NCBI GenBank assembly: GCA_018985235.1
Contig: JADGIG010000064.1
Coordinates: 1 to 25,825, forward strand
Reading direction: 5' to 3'
DNA from: Sanchytrium tribonematis
Lineage: Eukaryota; Sanchytriomycota; Sanchytriomycetes; Sanchytriales; Sanchytriaceae
DNA: 25,825 nucleotides
The notes beneath the pieces were generated by a model that saw only the letters and a program-made list of their open reading frames with translations, made no database searches and was not told the DNA's origin. A program made the position numbers and the translations under genes. Position 1 is the stretch's first letter. Each line of letters starts with the position of its first letter. Positions 16,258 to 24,534 of the stretch are shown here, in pieces.

Positions 16258-16672
16258 AGGCTGCAAGAAGGAGCAGCAAGAATTATAAAGCCGATGAAAG
16301 TATCATTACACCTAATGACCACGAAAAAGGGCATGAAAAGTTACATCTTGCAATGAATGATTTTGCATCCCCCGTACGCTTATTTCATTGTCAGTGGATA
16401 GAATATGCCAATAAAAGAGAGCTACTAGTATGGTAGTGATTAAAAACACGATCAGAATTCAATTTTTCAGAAGTCTCGCCCAGTATGTAAAACTACTTGA
16501 TTAACAAAAGTGGAAAATTACTGTTTTAAAAAGCTAAGTTAATACAGATTATTGAGAAACCTTGAGATGCGTTAAAGACTCTAATAATAGGTCTTTGAAT
16601 TTGAAGTGCCGAGCCTCTCGCTACATATAAAGAATAAATTTTGAAATTTCAACACAGTGGAGAAATAACTTA
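16258..16672. promoter_or_regulatory. Divergent intergenic region with relic sequence
   Basis: It is 415 bp long and lies between the CR-like gene and the transporter. No ORF of note or RNA gene was seen in 16258-16589. The last part (16590-16658) is copy 2 of the repeat. Both promoters must sit here; no convincing TATA box was found next to either start. Confidence 0.45.
16590..16658 (+). repeat. Direct repeat, copy 2 (fragment of a paralogous gene end)
   Basis: It matches 14278-14346 at 60 of 69 positions and still encodes VFEFEVPSLSLHIKNKF plus TGA in the same frame. No coding sequence precedes it: stop codons lie just upstream in the frame. It ends 14 bp before the transporter ATG, so it now forms that gene's leader or core promoter. 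Confidence 0.88.
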
Positions 16673-17821
16673 ATGGATCAGAATCTGTTGAGGCAATTGA
16701 AAAAACATGCTTCTCGTCAGTGGATGATATTTGGTCTAATATTTGCGATACTGCTGTCTTATTTATGGCCAGACTTGGGAAAATCAAATGGTTACCTCAA
16801 GACTAATTTATGGACAAATAATCTTTGCATTGTGTTAATATTTCTACATACTGGAATATCGATTCAATCGCAAATACTGCGCCAGGCTTTTCTTAAGGTG
16901 CATTTACATGTGATTATGCAAATTATCAATTTAGGCTTAATCCCACTTTATACATTTGGATTTGTGAGATTAATTTCAATTCCGCAAACAGTTGACCCAC
17001 TTTTGCTGGAAGGAATACTAGTAATGGCAGTAATGCCTGCAACTGTGAGTACTTGCATCGTTTATACCCAGCTCGCAAATGGAAATACAGCGTTGGCAAT
17101 TATTGACAGTGCCTTAGGTAATTTTCTAGGAATATTTATATCACCACTTTATTTAATACTCATAGAAAATAGAAATTTTGGGAGCAATTATGGAGACCTA
17201 TTATTAAATTTATTACTAGTTGTGTTCCTGCCATTTGTAATTGGCCAAGCAATCAGAATATTTTTTCCAAAACTGACTCAATTTGTTTGTAAAATGCCAG
17301 GATTCAAGTATTTTACAGGTATTTTGGTACTTGTGATGGTCTGGTGTGCGTTCAGCAACGCTTTCGGTTCTAATACAACTGTAGGAATTTCAGCCTTATA
17401 TGTTTTTTTCGTTATTGTATTATTATACTTGATTAACACCTTCATGACAGGAGCGATATTTGTATTGCTTAACTGGATGATGCCACCATCACCTAGTGAG
17501 GATTTAATGATTGCAACTGCTATAAGATTTTCATGGGAAGTGACTCGCGAAGATGTAGTGGCCGCAATTTGCACTGTTCCTCAAAAGACCATGGCTATGG
17601 GACTTCCGTTGATACAATTGGTATATTTTGACAGGCCCAATGAAATTGCTATAGTGGGTTTACCATTAATCTTTTATCATGCAATTCAACTATTTTTGAA
17701 TGGATTAATGATTCCATACTTAAAAAGATATGTTGCCAAAAACCAGGCAGTATCAGTGGATTCGAGTGATGATGAGGAAAATATCAAGGATGTGGAATTA
17801 TCAAGATTAGATTCCAAATAG
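16673..17821 (+). CDS. SLC10A7/Rch1-like bile-acid:sodium-symporter-family membrane protein, 382 aa
   Basis: A polytopic protein with about ten hydrophobic segments, first near residues 17-33. The order of conserved stretches fits the SLC10A7 branch: WMIFGLIFAILLSYLWPDLG, a FLHTGISIQSQ segment, LHVIMQIINLGLIPLYTFGF, MPATVSTCIVYTQLANGN, GNFLGIFISPLYLIL and, late, a QKTMAMGLPLIQ crossover motif followed by a GLPLIFYHAIQL helix. Human SLC10A7 and fungal Rch1 restrain calcium entry at the plasma membrane or Golgi and do not carry bile acids, so calcium homeostasis is the likeliest role. The C-terminal tail is Ser/Asp/Glu-rich and cytosolic, with possible CK2-type sites (SSDDEE). The ATG lies 14 bp after repeat copy 2. 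No AATAAA lies at the TAG stop. Confidence 0.88.
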   Translation: MDQNLLRQLKKHASRQWMIFGLIFAILLSYLWPDLGKSNGYLKTNLWTNNLCIVLIFLHTGISIQSQILRQAFLKVHLHVIMQIINLGLIPLYTFGFVRLISIPQTVDPLLLEGILVMAVMPATVSTCIVYTQLANGNTALAIIDSALGNFLGIFISPLYLILIENRNFGSNYGDLLLNLLLVVFLPFVIGQAIRIFFPKLTQFVCKMPGFKYFTGILVLVMVWCAFSNAFGSNTTVGISALYVFFVIVLLYLINTFMTGAIFVLLNWMMPPSPSEDLMIATAIRFSWEVTREDVVAAICTVPQKTMAMGLPLIQLVYFDRPNEIAIVGLPLIFYHAIQLFLNGLMIPYLKRYVAKNQAVSVDSSDDEENIKDVELSRLDSK

Positions 17822-17959
17822 AATTTATTTGCTTTAATAGGACTGGCTTTCGTGGTTTCATTTTGTGAATTAAATTGATCTAAATTTAAATAAATGGAAG
17901 TAAATCTTTAGCTTTGAATTGGTGATTCCGCTCAATTCTCCTTAAAATTCAAAGATTGG

Positions 17960-19687
17960 ATGAATGATCAATTAAAACGCCAATATTCCAAACAGACAGC
18001 TAACAATAAGAAAAAGAAAGTTACTGCAGAGTATCTTGTAGAGTTTACGGATGCGCATCCAAATTTGGACTCATTTGCTGGGATCGAAAGTTGTTTGAAG
18101 CAATTAATTGATTTAGTTGTACTTCCTCTGAAACAACCTCATCTTTACAAAAGTTGCGGTATTACACCACCTACAGGGATTTTGTTACATGGACCGAGTG
18201 GTTCTGGCAAAACAGCACTAGCTCTTGCTTTGGGAAAAAGTGTAGACGTCCCATTTTTCTTGGTTCCTTCTCCATCTTTGATATCAGGAATGAGTGGGGA
18301 TAGCGAAAAGAAAATAAGGCAAATCTTTCAACTTGTCAAGGATAATGCTCCATCTATTTTATTTATTGATGAGATAGACTGCATTGCACAAAAAAGAGAG
18401 TCTGGAAAGGGAATGGACCAACGAATAGTCGCTCAATTTATGAGTTCTTTGGACGATTTAAGCTTTGAGAAGTCGTCAGTTATTGTTCTGGCAGCTACCA
18501 ATAGGCCAGATCTACTAGATCCTGCATTACGTAGAGCAGGAAGATTCGACAGGGAAGTTTTGCTTAATATTCCTAGTGAGCAAACTAGGCTTTCCATATT
18601 GAGAAAGTTGATTGGCAATATGAGCTGCAAAGCCGATTTGCAATTTATATCAAAGAGAACGGGTGGTTTTGTGGGAGCAGATCTACAATCTTTAGTCTCA
18701 ACTGCCTCCTTGAGAGCAATTAAGCGTCAGATAAATATCAAAAGCGTTGAATCTATCAAAATTATTAAAGAATTAATGAAAGCAGTTCCGCTGGATGTTG
18801 TCAAATCATTCTCAATTTTGCAAGACGATTTTATGGAAGCACTAAAACACGTGCAACCAAGTGCACTTAGAGAAGGTTTTGCGACTGTCCCGAACGTCAC
18901 ATTTGATGATATTGGTGCTCATGAACATTTGATTAAAGAGATGAATAACTCGGTCCTAGAGCCGATTATAAAGAGGGAATTGTACGCACAATTCGGAATA
19001 AAAAATCCTACGGGTATTTTACTATGGGGACCACCTGGCTGTGGCAAAACCTTGCTAGCGAAAGCTACTGCTAATGCATGCGGGTGTAATTTTGTTTCTG
19101 TGAAGGGTCCAGAACTATTAAACAAATATGTGGGAGAGAGTGAGAAAGCAGTTAGAATTGTGTTTTCTAGAGCGAGAGCATCGGCTCCTTGTCTAATATT
19201 CTTTGATGAAATCGACGCACTTTGTCCCAAAAGAGATGACTCTAAGTCGGAGGCTACGCAACGAGTTGTCAACACTTTATTGACGGAATTGGATGGCGTG
19301 GATGGAAGAGATGGTGTGTTTGTCCTCGCAGCCACAAATAGACCAGATATTATAGATCCTGCGTTATTGCGACCTGGAAGAATCGACAAATTAAAATTTG
19401 TTCCATTGCCAACTGTTGACGATAGGCAGAAAATATTAAAAACACTTTGCAGATCGCTGCCTCTAGACAAAAACCTTAATTTTGATGGTATAGCTGACAT
19501 GTCAAAAGGTTATTCTGGTGCAGATTTAAACGCTTTAGTAAGAGAAGCCTCCTCTTTCGCAATTCGTCTTAATAAGGCTAGCTTAGATATGTCTTGTTTT
19601 AACGAATCATTTAAAAATATGCGGGCTAGTGTTGCTGATGAAGACCATAAGGAATATCTGAGACTTAAGCAATATTTCGGCCAGTGA
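17960..19687 (+). CDS. RIX7: Rix7/NVL-type double AAA ATPase, 575 aa
   Basis: Nucle(ol)ar remodeller that uses ATP to strip assembly factors from pre-60S ribosomes. A short basic N-terminus (KKKK, about 18-21; likely nuclear signal) leads directly into AAA domain 1. That domain has Walker A GPSGSGKT (about 78-85), Walker B ILFIDEID, NRPDLLDPALRRAGRFDRE and the ISGMSGDSE pore region. Domain 2 has Walker A GPPGCGKT (about 357), the pore stretch GPELLNKYVGESE, LIFFDEID and NRPDIIDPALLRPGRID. The second arginine finger region follows the NVL/Rix7 form, and GRFDRE in domain 1 uses ALRRAGR, not ALLRPGR, a Rix7/NVL/Cdc48-group trait. At 575 residues it lacks most of the long N-terminal region of yeast Rix7 (837). 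AATAAA overlaps the last base of the TGA stop. Confidence 0.93.
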   Translation: MNDQLKRQYSKQTANNKKKKVTAEYLVEFTDAHPNLDSFAGIESCLKQLIDLVVLPLKQPHLYKSCGITPPTGILLHGPSGSGKTALALALGKSVDVPFFLVPSPSLISGMSGDSEKKIRQIFQLVKDNAPSILFIDEIDCIAQKRESGKGMDQRIVAQFMSSLDDLSFEKSSVIVLAATNRPDLLDPALRRAGRFDREVLLNIPSEQTRLSILRKLIGNMSCKADLQFISKRTGGFVGADLQSLVSTASLRAIKRQINIKSVESIKIIKELMKAVPLDVVKSFSILQDDFMEALKHVQPSALREGFATVPNVTFDDIGAHEHLIKEMNNSVLEPIIKRELYAQFGIKNPTGILLWGPPGCGKTLLAKATANACGCNFVSVKGPELLNKYVGESEKAVRIVFSRARASAPCLIFFDEIDALCPKRDDSKSEATQRVVNTLLTELDGVDGRDGVFVLAATNRPDIIDPALLRPGRIDKLKFVPLPTVDDRQKILKTLCRSLPLDKNLNFDGIADMSKGYSGADLNALVREASSFAIRLNKASLDMSCFNESFKNMRASVADEDHKEYLRLKQYFGQ

Positions 19688-19692
19688 ATAAA
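19687..19692 (+). terminator. AATAAA overlapping the RIX7 stop by one base
   Basis: The A of TGA is the first A of the hexamer; the next gene's ATG follows 14 bp later. Confidence 0.55.
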
Positions 19693-19706
19693 TTTCCCTT
19701 GTTTGA

Positions 19707-20339
19707 ATGTCATCGTCCAAATCTGTGACTCGATTGGCAATAGAAGCTCTCACGCCTCAAAAACTACCCACAAATGCTTGGAACTGCTCTATTGGGTCTT
19801 TAATGGCATCTGATCTACATTTAGGCCATCGCCCAAAAGATATGCACCCCAATTCTCTTCCTTATGTTTACGGACAAAAACAGATTCATATTCTTAATCT
19901 TGAACATACTTTACAACAACTGAGAAGAGCTTGTAGTTTTTTAAATGAGTTAAAGAAAACTGAGGGTAAAATATTGTGGCTTGGAAGTAAAGATTGTTCA
20001 ATCGGTATGAGAATGGCCAGAATAACTTCTACCGAATTTAAATCATATCAACCTGGTATGTTTACAAATTCCAAGCTAAAAGAATTTATTCAACCTGATG
20101 CAGTCATATTTGTGCCAACATTTTTGCAACTGTATAGTGAGAATCGATTTGATGTGTTGAAAGGACCAACTAAAGAAGTGGCATTACTGGAGTGCATGAA
20201 GGCTTGTGTTCCTTCAATTTCACTTTGTGATAGTAATGAAGACATACGGATGATAACTTATCCGATAATAGGCAATGATGATGGGGTTGCCAGCGGACAA
20301 CTTATTTCCAAAATTCTAGCAAACTCAATAAAAAATTAG
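19707..20339 (+). CDS. MRP4: Mitochondrial small-subunit ribosomal protein uS2m
   Basis: Component of the mitochondrial 28S/37S subunit, at the mRNA exit side. Bacterial-type S2 features are clear: LHLGHRPKDMHPN near residue 38, INILNLEHT-like helix entry (HILNLEHTLQQL), a conserved strand ending in PDAVIFVP, and the late TYPIIGNDDGVASGQLI stretch that closes S2 proteins. The 210-residue length is near the bacterial core size, with a short N-terminal extension (SSSKSVTRLAIEAL-type) that could serve as a targeting sequence. Its presence implies functional mitochondrial translation, which argues against a microsporidian. The ATG is only 19 bp after the RIX7 stop, so its promoter must lie in RIX7 coding sequence, or the two share a transcript. 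AATAAA (20327-20332) ends 4 nt before the TAG. Confidence 0.92.
   Translation: MSSSKSVTRLAIEALTPQKLPTNAWNCSIGSLMASDLHLGHRPKDMHPNSLPYVYGQKQIHILNLEHTLQQLRRACSFLNELKKTEGKILWLGSKDCSIGMRMARITSTEFKSYQPGMFTNSKLKEFIQPDAVIFVPTFLQLYSENRFDVLKGPTKEVALLECMKACVPSISLCDSNEDIRMITYPIIGNDDGVASGQLISKILANSIKN
20327..20332 (+). terminator. AATAAA 4 nt before the uS2m stop
   Basis: It is read as part of Ser-Ile-Lys codons just before Asn and TAG. Confidence 0.5.
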
Positions 20340-20345
20340 AACGAT

Positions 20346-20468
20346 TCAATCGAGCTTCTTGATTTTATATTTGACCATTTGTGGACCACTTCTAATATGT
20401 AATTCGTCATATTGAGCTAGGTGCTCGTACTGTATTCGATCATTTGGTCCTAGTTCTAACACCTTCAT
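20346..20468 (-). CDS. Possible 40-aa micro-ORF, or the end of a decayed gene
   Basis: ATG at 20468 to TGA at 20346. The product (starting MKVLELGPNDRIQYEHLAQY) looks protein-like but belongs to no family I recognise. The same frame continues upstream to an ATG at 20645, giving 100 codons with only three internal stops (about codons 12, 55 and 59) and protein-like text such as SIEALKNGQGIKQRLDTDIQ between them. This could be a gene with unrecognised introns, a relic, or chance. There is no AATAAA at its end. Confidence 0.3.
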   Translation of the reverse strand: MKVLELGPNDRIQYEHLAQYDELHIRSGPQMVKYKIKKLD

Positions 20469-20643
20469 TTAAGGAGATATTCAAGCGGAATGATTGGCGA
20501 TTTGCACGTGTTGTATATCCGTGTCAAGTCTCTGCTTTATCCCCTGTCCATTCTTAAGAGCTTCTATTGATTCAATGGAGGTGTCAGAGAACTGGAAGAG
20601 GACAGACACTTAATCACTCCGAAAAAATTCAATGAGGAGCTTC

Positions 20644-20802
20644 ATGCGTGTCGTACATCTAATCATTTTTCGATTTTACTTCCTTGCAAAGCTTTTTTAT
20701 CTTTATGATAAAAATGACAGTCAAGGTAGAGCCAGAGAGGACTCGTTGCTTGATAATTTCTATCAAGGCTCCATAAACCTCAGTCAAATTATTAAATTTT
20801 AA
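20644..20802 (+). CDS. Possible 52-aa ORF with hydrophobic N-terminus
   Basis: ATG at 20644, TAA at 20800-20802. The first 20 residues are hydrophobic with one Arg early (MRVVHLIIFRFYFLAKLFYL), like a signal anchor; the rest is polar. No homologue is recognised, there is no AATAAA at the stop, and the AT-rich base composition favours such codons. Low support. Confidence 0.2.
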   Translation: MRVVHLIIFRFYFLAKLFYLYDKNDSQGRAREDSLLDNFYQGSINLSQIIKF

Positions 20803-20936
20803 CTTTTTATTCCATGACGCTCAGTATTCTTGAATATATCACCATCGGCGCTGCCTACTAAAATTCACATTCTAATAAATCATTAGGAAGCATTCTGTGA
20901 TTGTTTCATTTTTCATTGTATCTCCTGTAAACCTCC

Positions 20937-23891
20937 ATGCCAACGAAGAAGTCTAAACCGATTCCAAATGCGATTGAAAAAAATAAAGCTACAGTCAAGA
21001 AAAAAGTTGATATTCGGATTCAACACTTACTCGCCAATGCCATTCAACAACACCATCGTTCATTTTTGGTTATGGTGGGAGAACACGGAAGTGACCAAAT
21101 CATGCATTTGCATTACTTTTTGACTAATCACTGGATTAAGCGTCCTTCAGTACTCTGGTGCTACAAGAAGGACTTGGGATTTAGTTCTAACCGAAAAAAA
21201 AGGATCAAATATTTACAGCAACTCGCAAAAAAGGGCTTAAAGGATGCAGACACTGCTAACCCATTTGACTCATTTATATCTACAACTGATATAAGATATT
21301 GCTATTACAAGGAAACTCAAAATATACTAGGAAACACTTATGGAATGTTAGTTTTGCAAGATTTTGAGGCTATAACTCCAAATATTTTAGCAAGAACAAT
21401 GGAATGCATCCAAGGTGGCGGTCTTATAGTGCTTTTATTAAAATCAGTTGATTCTCTTAAGCAATTGCATAGTTTATCTATGGATGTGTATGCAAGATTC
21501 AAAACTGATCAATTTGACTCAGTTATCCCTAGATTCAATGAAAGATTTATCATGTCGTTAATGGAATGTGATAATTGCTTGGTGGTCGACGATGAGCTTT
21601 CAGTTCTACCAATATCTCAAGGAAAGCATGTCAGTCCGCCTAATATTAATGTAACTGCTATGACTTCTTTGAGAGAATCCGTTGATACTCCCGACTTAAA
21701 ATCTTTAAAGGAACAAATGCTAGAAAAACCAATTCTTCATAGTATTATAGTCAAAGCTAAAACAGTCGATCAAGCCCAAGCAATGATCAAAATGTTTGAC
21801 TGTATAAGTAGTGGCAATTTAAAATCAACCTTTTGCTTGACAGCTGGTAGAGGTAGGGGGAAATCAGCAGCTCTTGGACTCTCCATTGCTGCTGCAGTCG
21901 CTCAAGGATATACTAATATTTTTGTTACTTCTCCAAGTCCTGAAAATTTACGCACCTTGTTTGAATTTGTCTTCACCGGATTCGAAGCTTTAGGTTTTAA
22001 AGAACATGCTGATTTTGATTCAGCAATGGATTCAAAAAAATGTGTAACTCGCATTAATATTTTTAAAAATCATCGTCAAACAATTCAATATATCGATCCT
22101 TCTGATCATGCAATGCTTGTACAAGCGGAGCTTCTTGTTATTGATGAAGCTGCTGCAATCCCACTAACAAAAGTCAGAAATATGCTCGGAAGTCATATGA
22201 CTTTCCTTTCATCGACGATTAATGGCTATGAAGGTACAGGGAGAAGTTTGTCATTAAAATTGGTGCAAGAACTGAAACAAAAGGAAAATTCTGTAATCTA
22301 TGAAGAATCTCTTCAGGAACCCATCAGATATTACGCAAATGATGCAGTTGAAAAGTGGTTAAATTCTCTTTTGTGTCTTAATTCTCAACCGGGTCCTTCC
22401 TTACAAACTTATCCACCTCCACAAGAGTGCGAATTATATTTTGTCAACAGAGATACTCTATTTTCGCACCATCAAGTCAGCGAAAAATTCTTATCTAGAA
22501 TGGTAGGAATGTTTGTTAGTAGTCATTATAAAAATCAACCTAACGATCTACAATTAATGAGTGATGCACCTGCTCATCGACTTTTTGTTTTGTTACCACC
22601 AAACAGCTCCAAGTCGCTACCAAATCCTTTGGTTGTCATTCAGATTTGTATAGAAGGTGCTATTAATAATGACTTGATGCAAAAACGATTACAGGATGGA
22701 ACTAGAGTAGACGGTGACTTGATTCCTCATGTGATGGCGCAGCAGTATCAGGATTCTAATTTTGCATCGTTAAAGGGTGCTCGGATTGTTAGAATAGCTA
22801 CTCATCCTAGCTACCAAAGCATGGGTTATGGTCAATTCGCTGTCCAAAAGCTTTTGGAGTGGTTTTCAAATGGTAATAGCGTAAGGGTACCTAATGGTAT
22901 GGAAAGAGGCGATCTTGGTTATATTGAACAAGAGGAAAATGTATTGAAACCCCTACTAGTTCCATTAGACAAGCGAGTTGCAGACCAATTAGACTACATA
23001 GGCGTCTCTTATGGCTTAACTTCGTCTCTTTTAAAATTTTGGTCTAAATTGAATTTCAGGAGTGTATATTTGAGACAAACAATGAATGAGGTCACTGGGG
23101 AACACACCATGATCATGTTGAAATCTATGCAGGCTGATTCCAAGGTTATAGATGACTTTCAGGCGGAATTTTGTCATAGATTCATTGTATTACAATCTTT
23201 TGATTTTAAAGAATTATCCCTTGGTCTTTCGATGGCCATTATTAATAATTTAAAACTGAAGAACAAGAAAATGGTAAATTATGAAAACCTTTATGATCAT
23301 TATTTGACTTCGGACATTAAAAGAATTAAAAGTTTTTGTTCAAATTTAATTGATTATCATGTTTTGTTAGATCTGTTACCTAAATTGGCAGAGCATGTCA
23401 TTTTGAATCAAATTCAGCATGAAAATGGCTCTTTAACACTTTCTGGTGTTCAAAAAAGTATTTTACTCGGACTCGGATTGCAGCGGAAAAAAGCGTACGA
23501 AATCGGCAAAGAAATGTCTATTCCCACAAATCAAGTGTTGGCGTTATTGGCAAAAAGTGTCAAAAAGGTATTCAATTGTTTGGAGACTCTGATGTTGCAA
23601 CACGAAGATATGAAAATGCCTGGAAAATCCACATTCGAATTACAGTCAATGCAAGCACCAGCAGAACAAATTCCTCTTGCACCAGAGCTGGATGCTGATT
23701 TGGAAGAAGAACTTGACGAAGAAGTACTAAAAATACAAAAGGAGAGCCTGCAAAAACTAAATTTGGAACATTTTAATGTCGAAGGGAAGCTGAATATAGA
23801 ACCTAACACGAATGAACCGGTTTTATCTGTTCCCGTTAAGAATAAGAGAAAGAATTTACAAAGCAAGCAAAATAAGAAATTAAAGAAATAA
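20937..23891 (+). CDS. KRE33: Kre33/NAT10 RNA cytidine acetyltransferase, 984 aa
   Basis: Makes N4-acetylcytidine in 18S rRNA and some tRNAs, needed for small-subunit assembly in the nucleolus. Domains appear in the family order: an N-terminal DUF1726/TmcA-N region, a helicase-like ATPase with Walker A TAGRGRGKSAALGL (about 302-315) and Walker B LVIDEAAAIPL (about 400-410), then the GNAT acetyltransferase core with VRIATHPSYQSMGYGQFA (about 617-634), the acetyl-CoA site. A tRNA/rRNA-binding C-terminal helical domain follows, then a Lys-rich tail (KNKRKNLQSKQNKKLKK), a nucleolar signal. Length is slightly under yeast (1,056). No introns. The stop TAA lies in AATAAA (23887-23892), and the convergent gene's stop codon is one base away. 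Confidence 0.97.
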   Translation: MPTKKSKPIPNAIEKNKATVKKKVDIRIQHLLANAIQQHHRSFLVMVGEHGSDQIMHLHYFLTNHWIKRPSVLWCYKKDLGFSSNRKKRIKYLQQLAKKGLKDADTANPFDSFISTTDIRYCYYKETQNILGNTYGMLVLQDFEAITPNILARTMECIQGGGLIVLLLKSVDSLKQLHSLSMDVYARFKTDQFDSVIPRFNERFIMSLMECDNCLVVDDELSVLPISQGKHVSPPNINVTAMTSLRESVDTPDLKSLKEQMLEKPILHSIIVKAKTVDQAQAMIKMFDCISSGNLKSTFCLTAGRGRGKSAALGLSIAAAVAQGYTNIFVTSPSPENLRTLFEFVFTGFEALGFKEHADFDSAMDSKKCVTRINIFKNHRQTIQYIDPSDHAMLVQAELLVIDEAAAIPLTKVRNMLGSHMTFLSSTINGYEGTGRSLSLKLVQELKQKENSVIYEESLQEPIRYYANDAVEKWLNSLLCLNSQPGPSLQTYPPPQECELYFVNRDTLFSHHQVSEKFLSRMVGMFVSSHYKNQPNDLQLMSDAPAHRLFVLLPPNSSKSLPNPLVVIQICIEGAINNDLMQKRLQDGTRVDGDLIPHVMAQQYQDSNFASLKGARIVRIATHPSYQSMGYGQFAVQKLLEWFSNGNSVRVPNGMERGDLGYIEQEENVLKPLLVPLDKRVADQLDYIGVSYGLTSSLLKFWSKLNFRSVYLRQTMNEVTGEHTMIMLKSMQADSKVIDDFQAEFCHRFIVLQSFDFKELSLGLSMAIINNLKLKNKKMVNYENLYDHYLTSDIKRIKSFCSNLIDYHVLLDLLPKLAEHVILNQIQHENGSLTLSGVQKSILLGLGLQRKKAYEIGKEMSIPTNQVLALLAKSVKKVFNCLETLMLQHEDMKMPGKSTFELQSMQAPAEQIPLAPELDADLEEELDEEVLKIQKESLQKLNLEHFNVEGKLNIEPNTNEPVLSVPVKNKRKNLQSKQNKKLKK

Positions 23892-23892
23892 A
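23887..23892 (+). terminator. AATAAA containing the KRE33 stop
   Basis: The final Lys codon AAA, the stop TAA and the next A; the only intergenic base before the convergent stop belongs to the hexamer. Confidence 0.6.
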
Positions 23893-24393
23893 TTATTCCA
23901 TTTTTACTTTATAAGCACCGCTCTTTTTCAGAAAAGGTTGAAAGCTTATGTTATCTGGCCAAGATTGTTCCAGGAACCATTTTCTAAAGGAATGGCGACT
24001 AGGAAGCACTTTTATCTCCCCAACAGGGTACACATTGTTCATTATGATATCCAAAACTTTTTTGTCATCTTCCAGAGTTTCAACATCTTGCAACCATTGA
24101 AAATTTTTGGGGAATATTAATCTTTCTGATAAGACAGACACTTTAGAATTGCCTTCTTTCGCTTTGTAGTTTGAGTGCCATTTTAAAAGATTTTTTACAT
24201 CAGATTCAGTACTTCGAAAATACGACTCTAAATGTCCAAAATACTGATCACTATTTTGGTATGAATTCCATTTTGGCGTTGCAATCTTAATTATATTTAG
24301 ACAATCGATATGACCTTTTTCGTTTAAATGACCGCTGATGTCTTTTAATTGCTGTTGAGCAACCTTAAGAAATTCCTTGTGGATCAGTTTCAT
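23893..24393 (-). CDS. Unknown soluble protein, 166 aa
   Basis: Not recognised. The product is Lys/Trp/Phe-rich with several probable helices and no membrane segment. The N-terminus (MKLIHKEFLKVAQQQLK) is an amphipathic basic helix that could be a mitochondrial targeting sequence, but this is weak. An upstream ATG seven bases earlier (24400) starts an 11-codon out-of-frame uORF that overlaps this start. The stop TAA is part of AATAAT, a near-miss of the usual hexamer, and lies one base from the convergent KRE33 stop, so the two mRNAs must overlap in antisense. The divergent TPP2 gene starts 141 bp upstream. Confidence 0.7.
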   Translation of the reverse strand: MKLIHKEFLKVAQQQLKDISGHLNEKGHIDCLNIIKIATPKWNSYQNSDQYFGHLESYFRSTESDVKNLLKWHSNYKAKEGNSKVSVLSERLIFPKNFQWLQDVETLEDDKKVLDIIMNNVYPVGEIKVLPSRHSFRKWFLEQSWPDNISFQPFLKKSGAYKVKME

Positions 24394-24534
24394 CCTTCAT
24401 AGTTTCTCTCCATCTGGTTAAAAAAGCAACGATGATTTGAAAATCAACAAATAAATGTTTCGGAAGAGGACGATAAATTAATGCAATCGTTATAATTCAA
24501 TAAATCAAAAGGCGGAGATCTGATACATTACAAA

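Larger units (their letters stand above)
20340..20936. other. Longest gene-poor gap (597 bp) with short ORFs
   Basis: By far the loosest region in the window. It contains the KRE33 promoter and two weak ORF candidates, one per strand, listed separately. No tRNA, snRNA or snoRNA box set was recognised by eye; a structural RNA cannot be excluded. Confidence 0.5.

Noticed and set aside
14347-16589. Transposable element carrying the CR-like gene
   Set aside because: The flanking repeats are gene-derived, 69 bp and 13% diverged. No terminal inverted repeats, transposase or reverse transcriptase is seen.
18919-19500. 193-codon minus-strand ORF opposite RIX7
   Set aside because: It is antisense to the conserved second AAA domain, and its Ser/Leu-rich text mirrors that coding sequence.
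20340-20936. tRNA or snoRNA gene in the large gap
   Set aside because: No convincing A/B box pair, cloverleaf or C/D boxes could be found by eye. A covariance search would be decisive.
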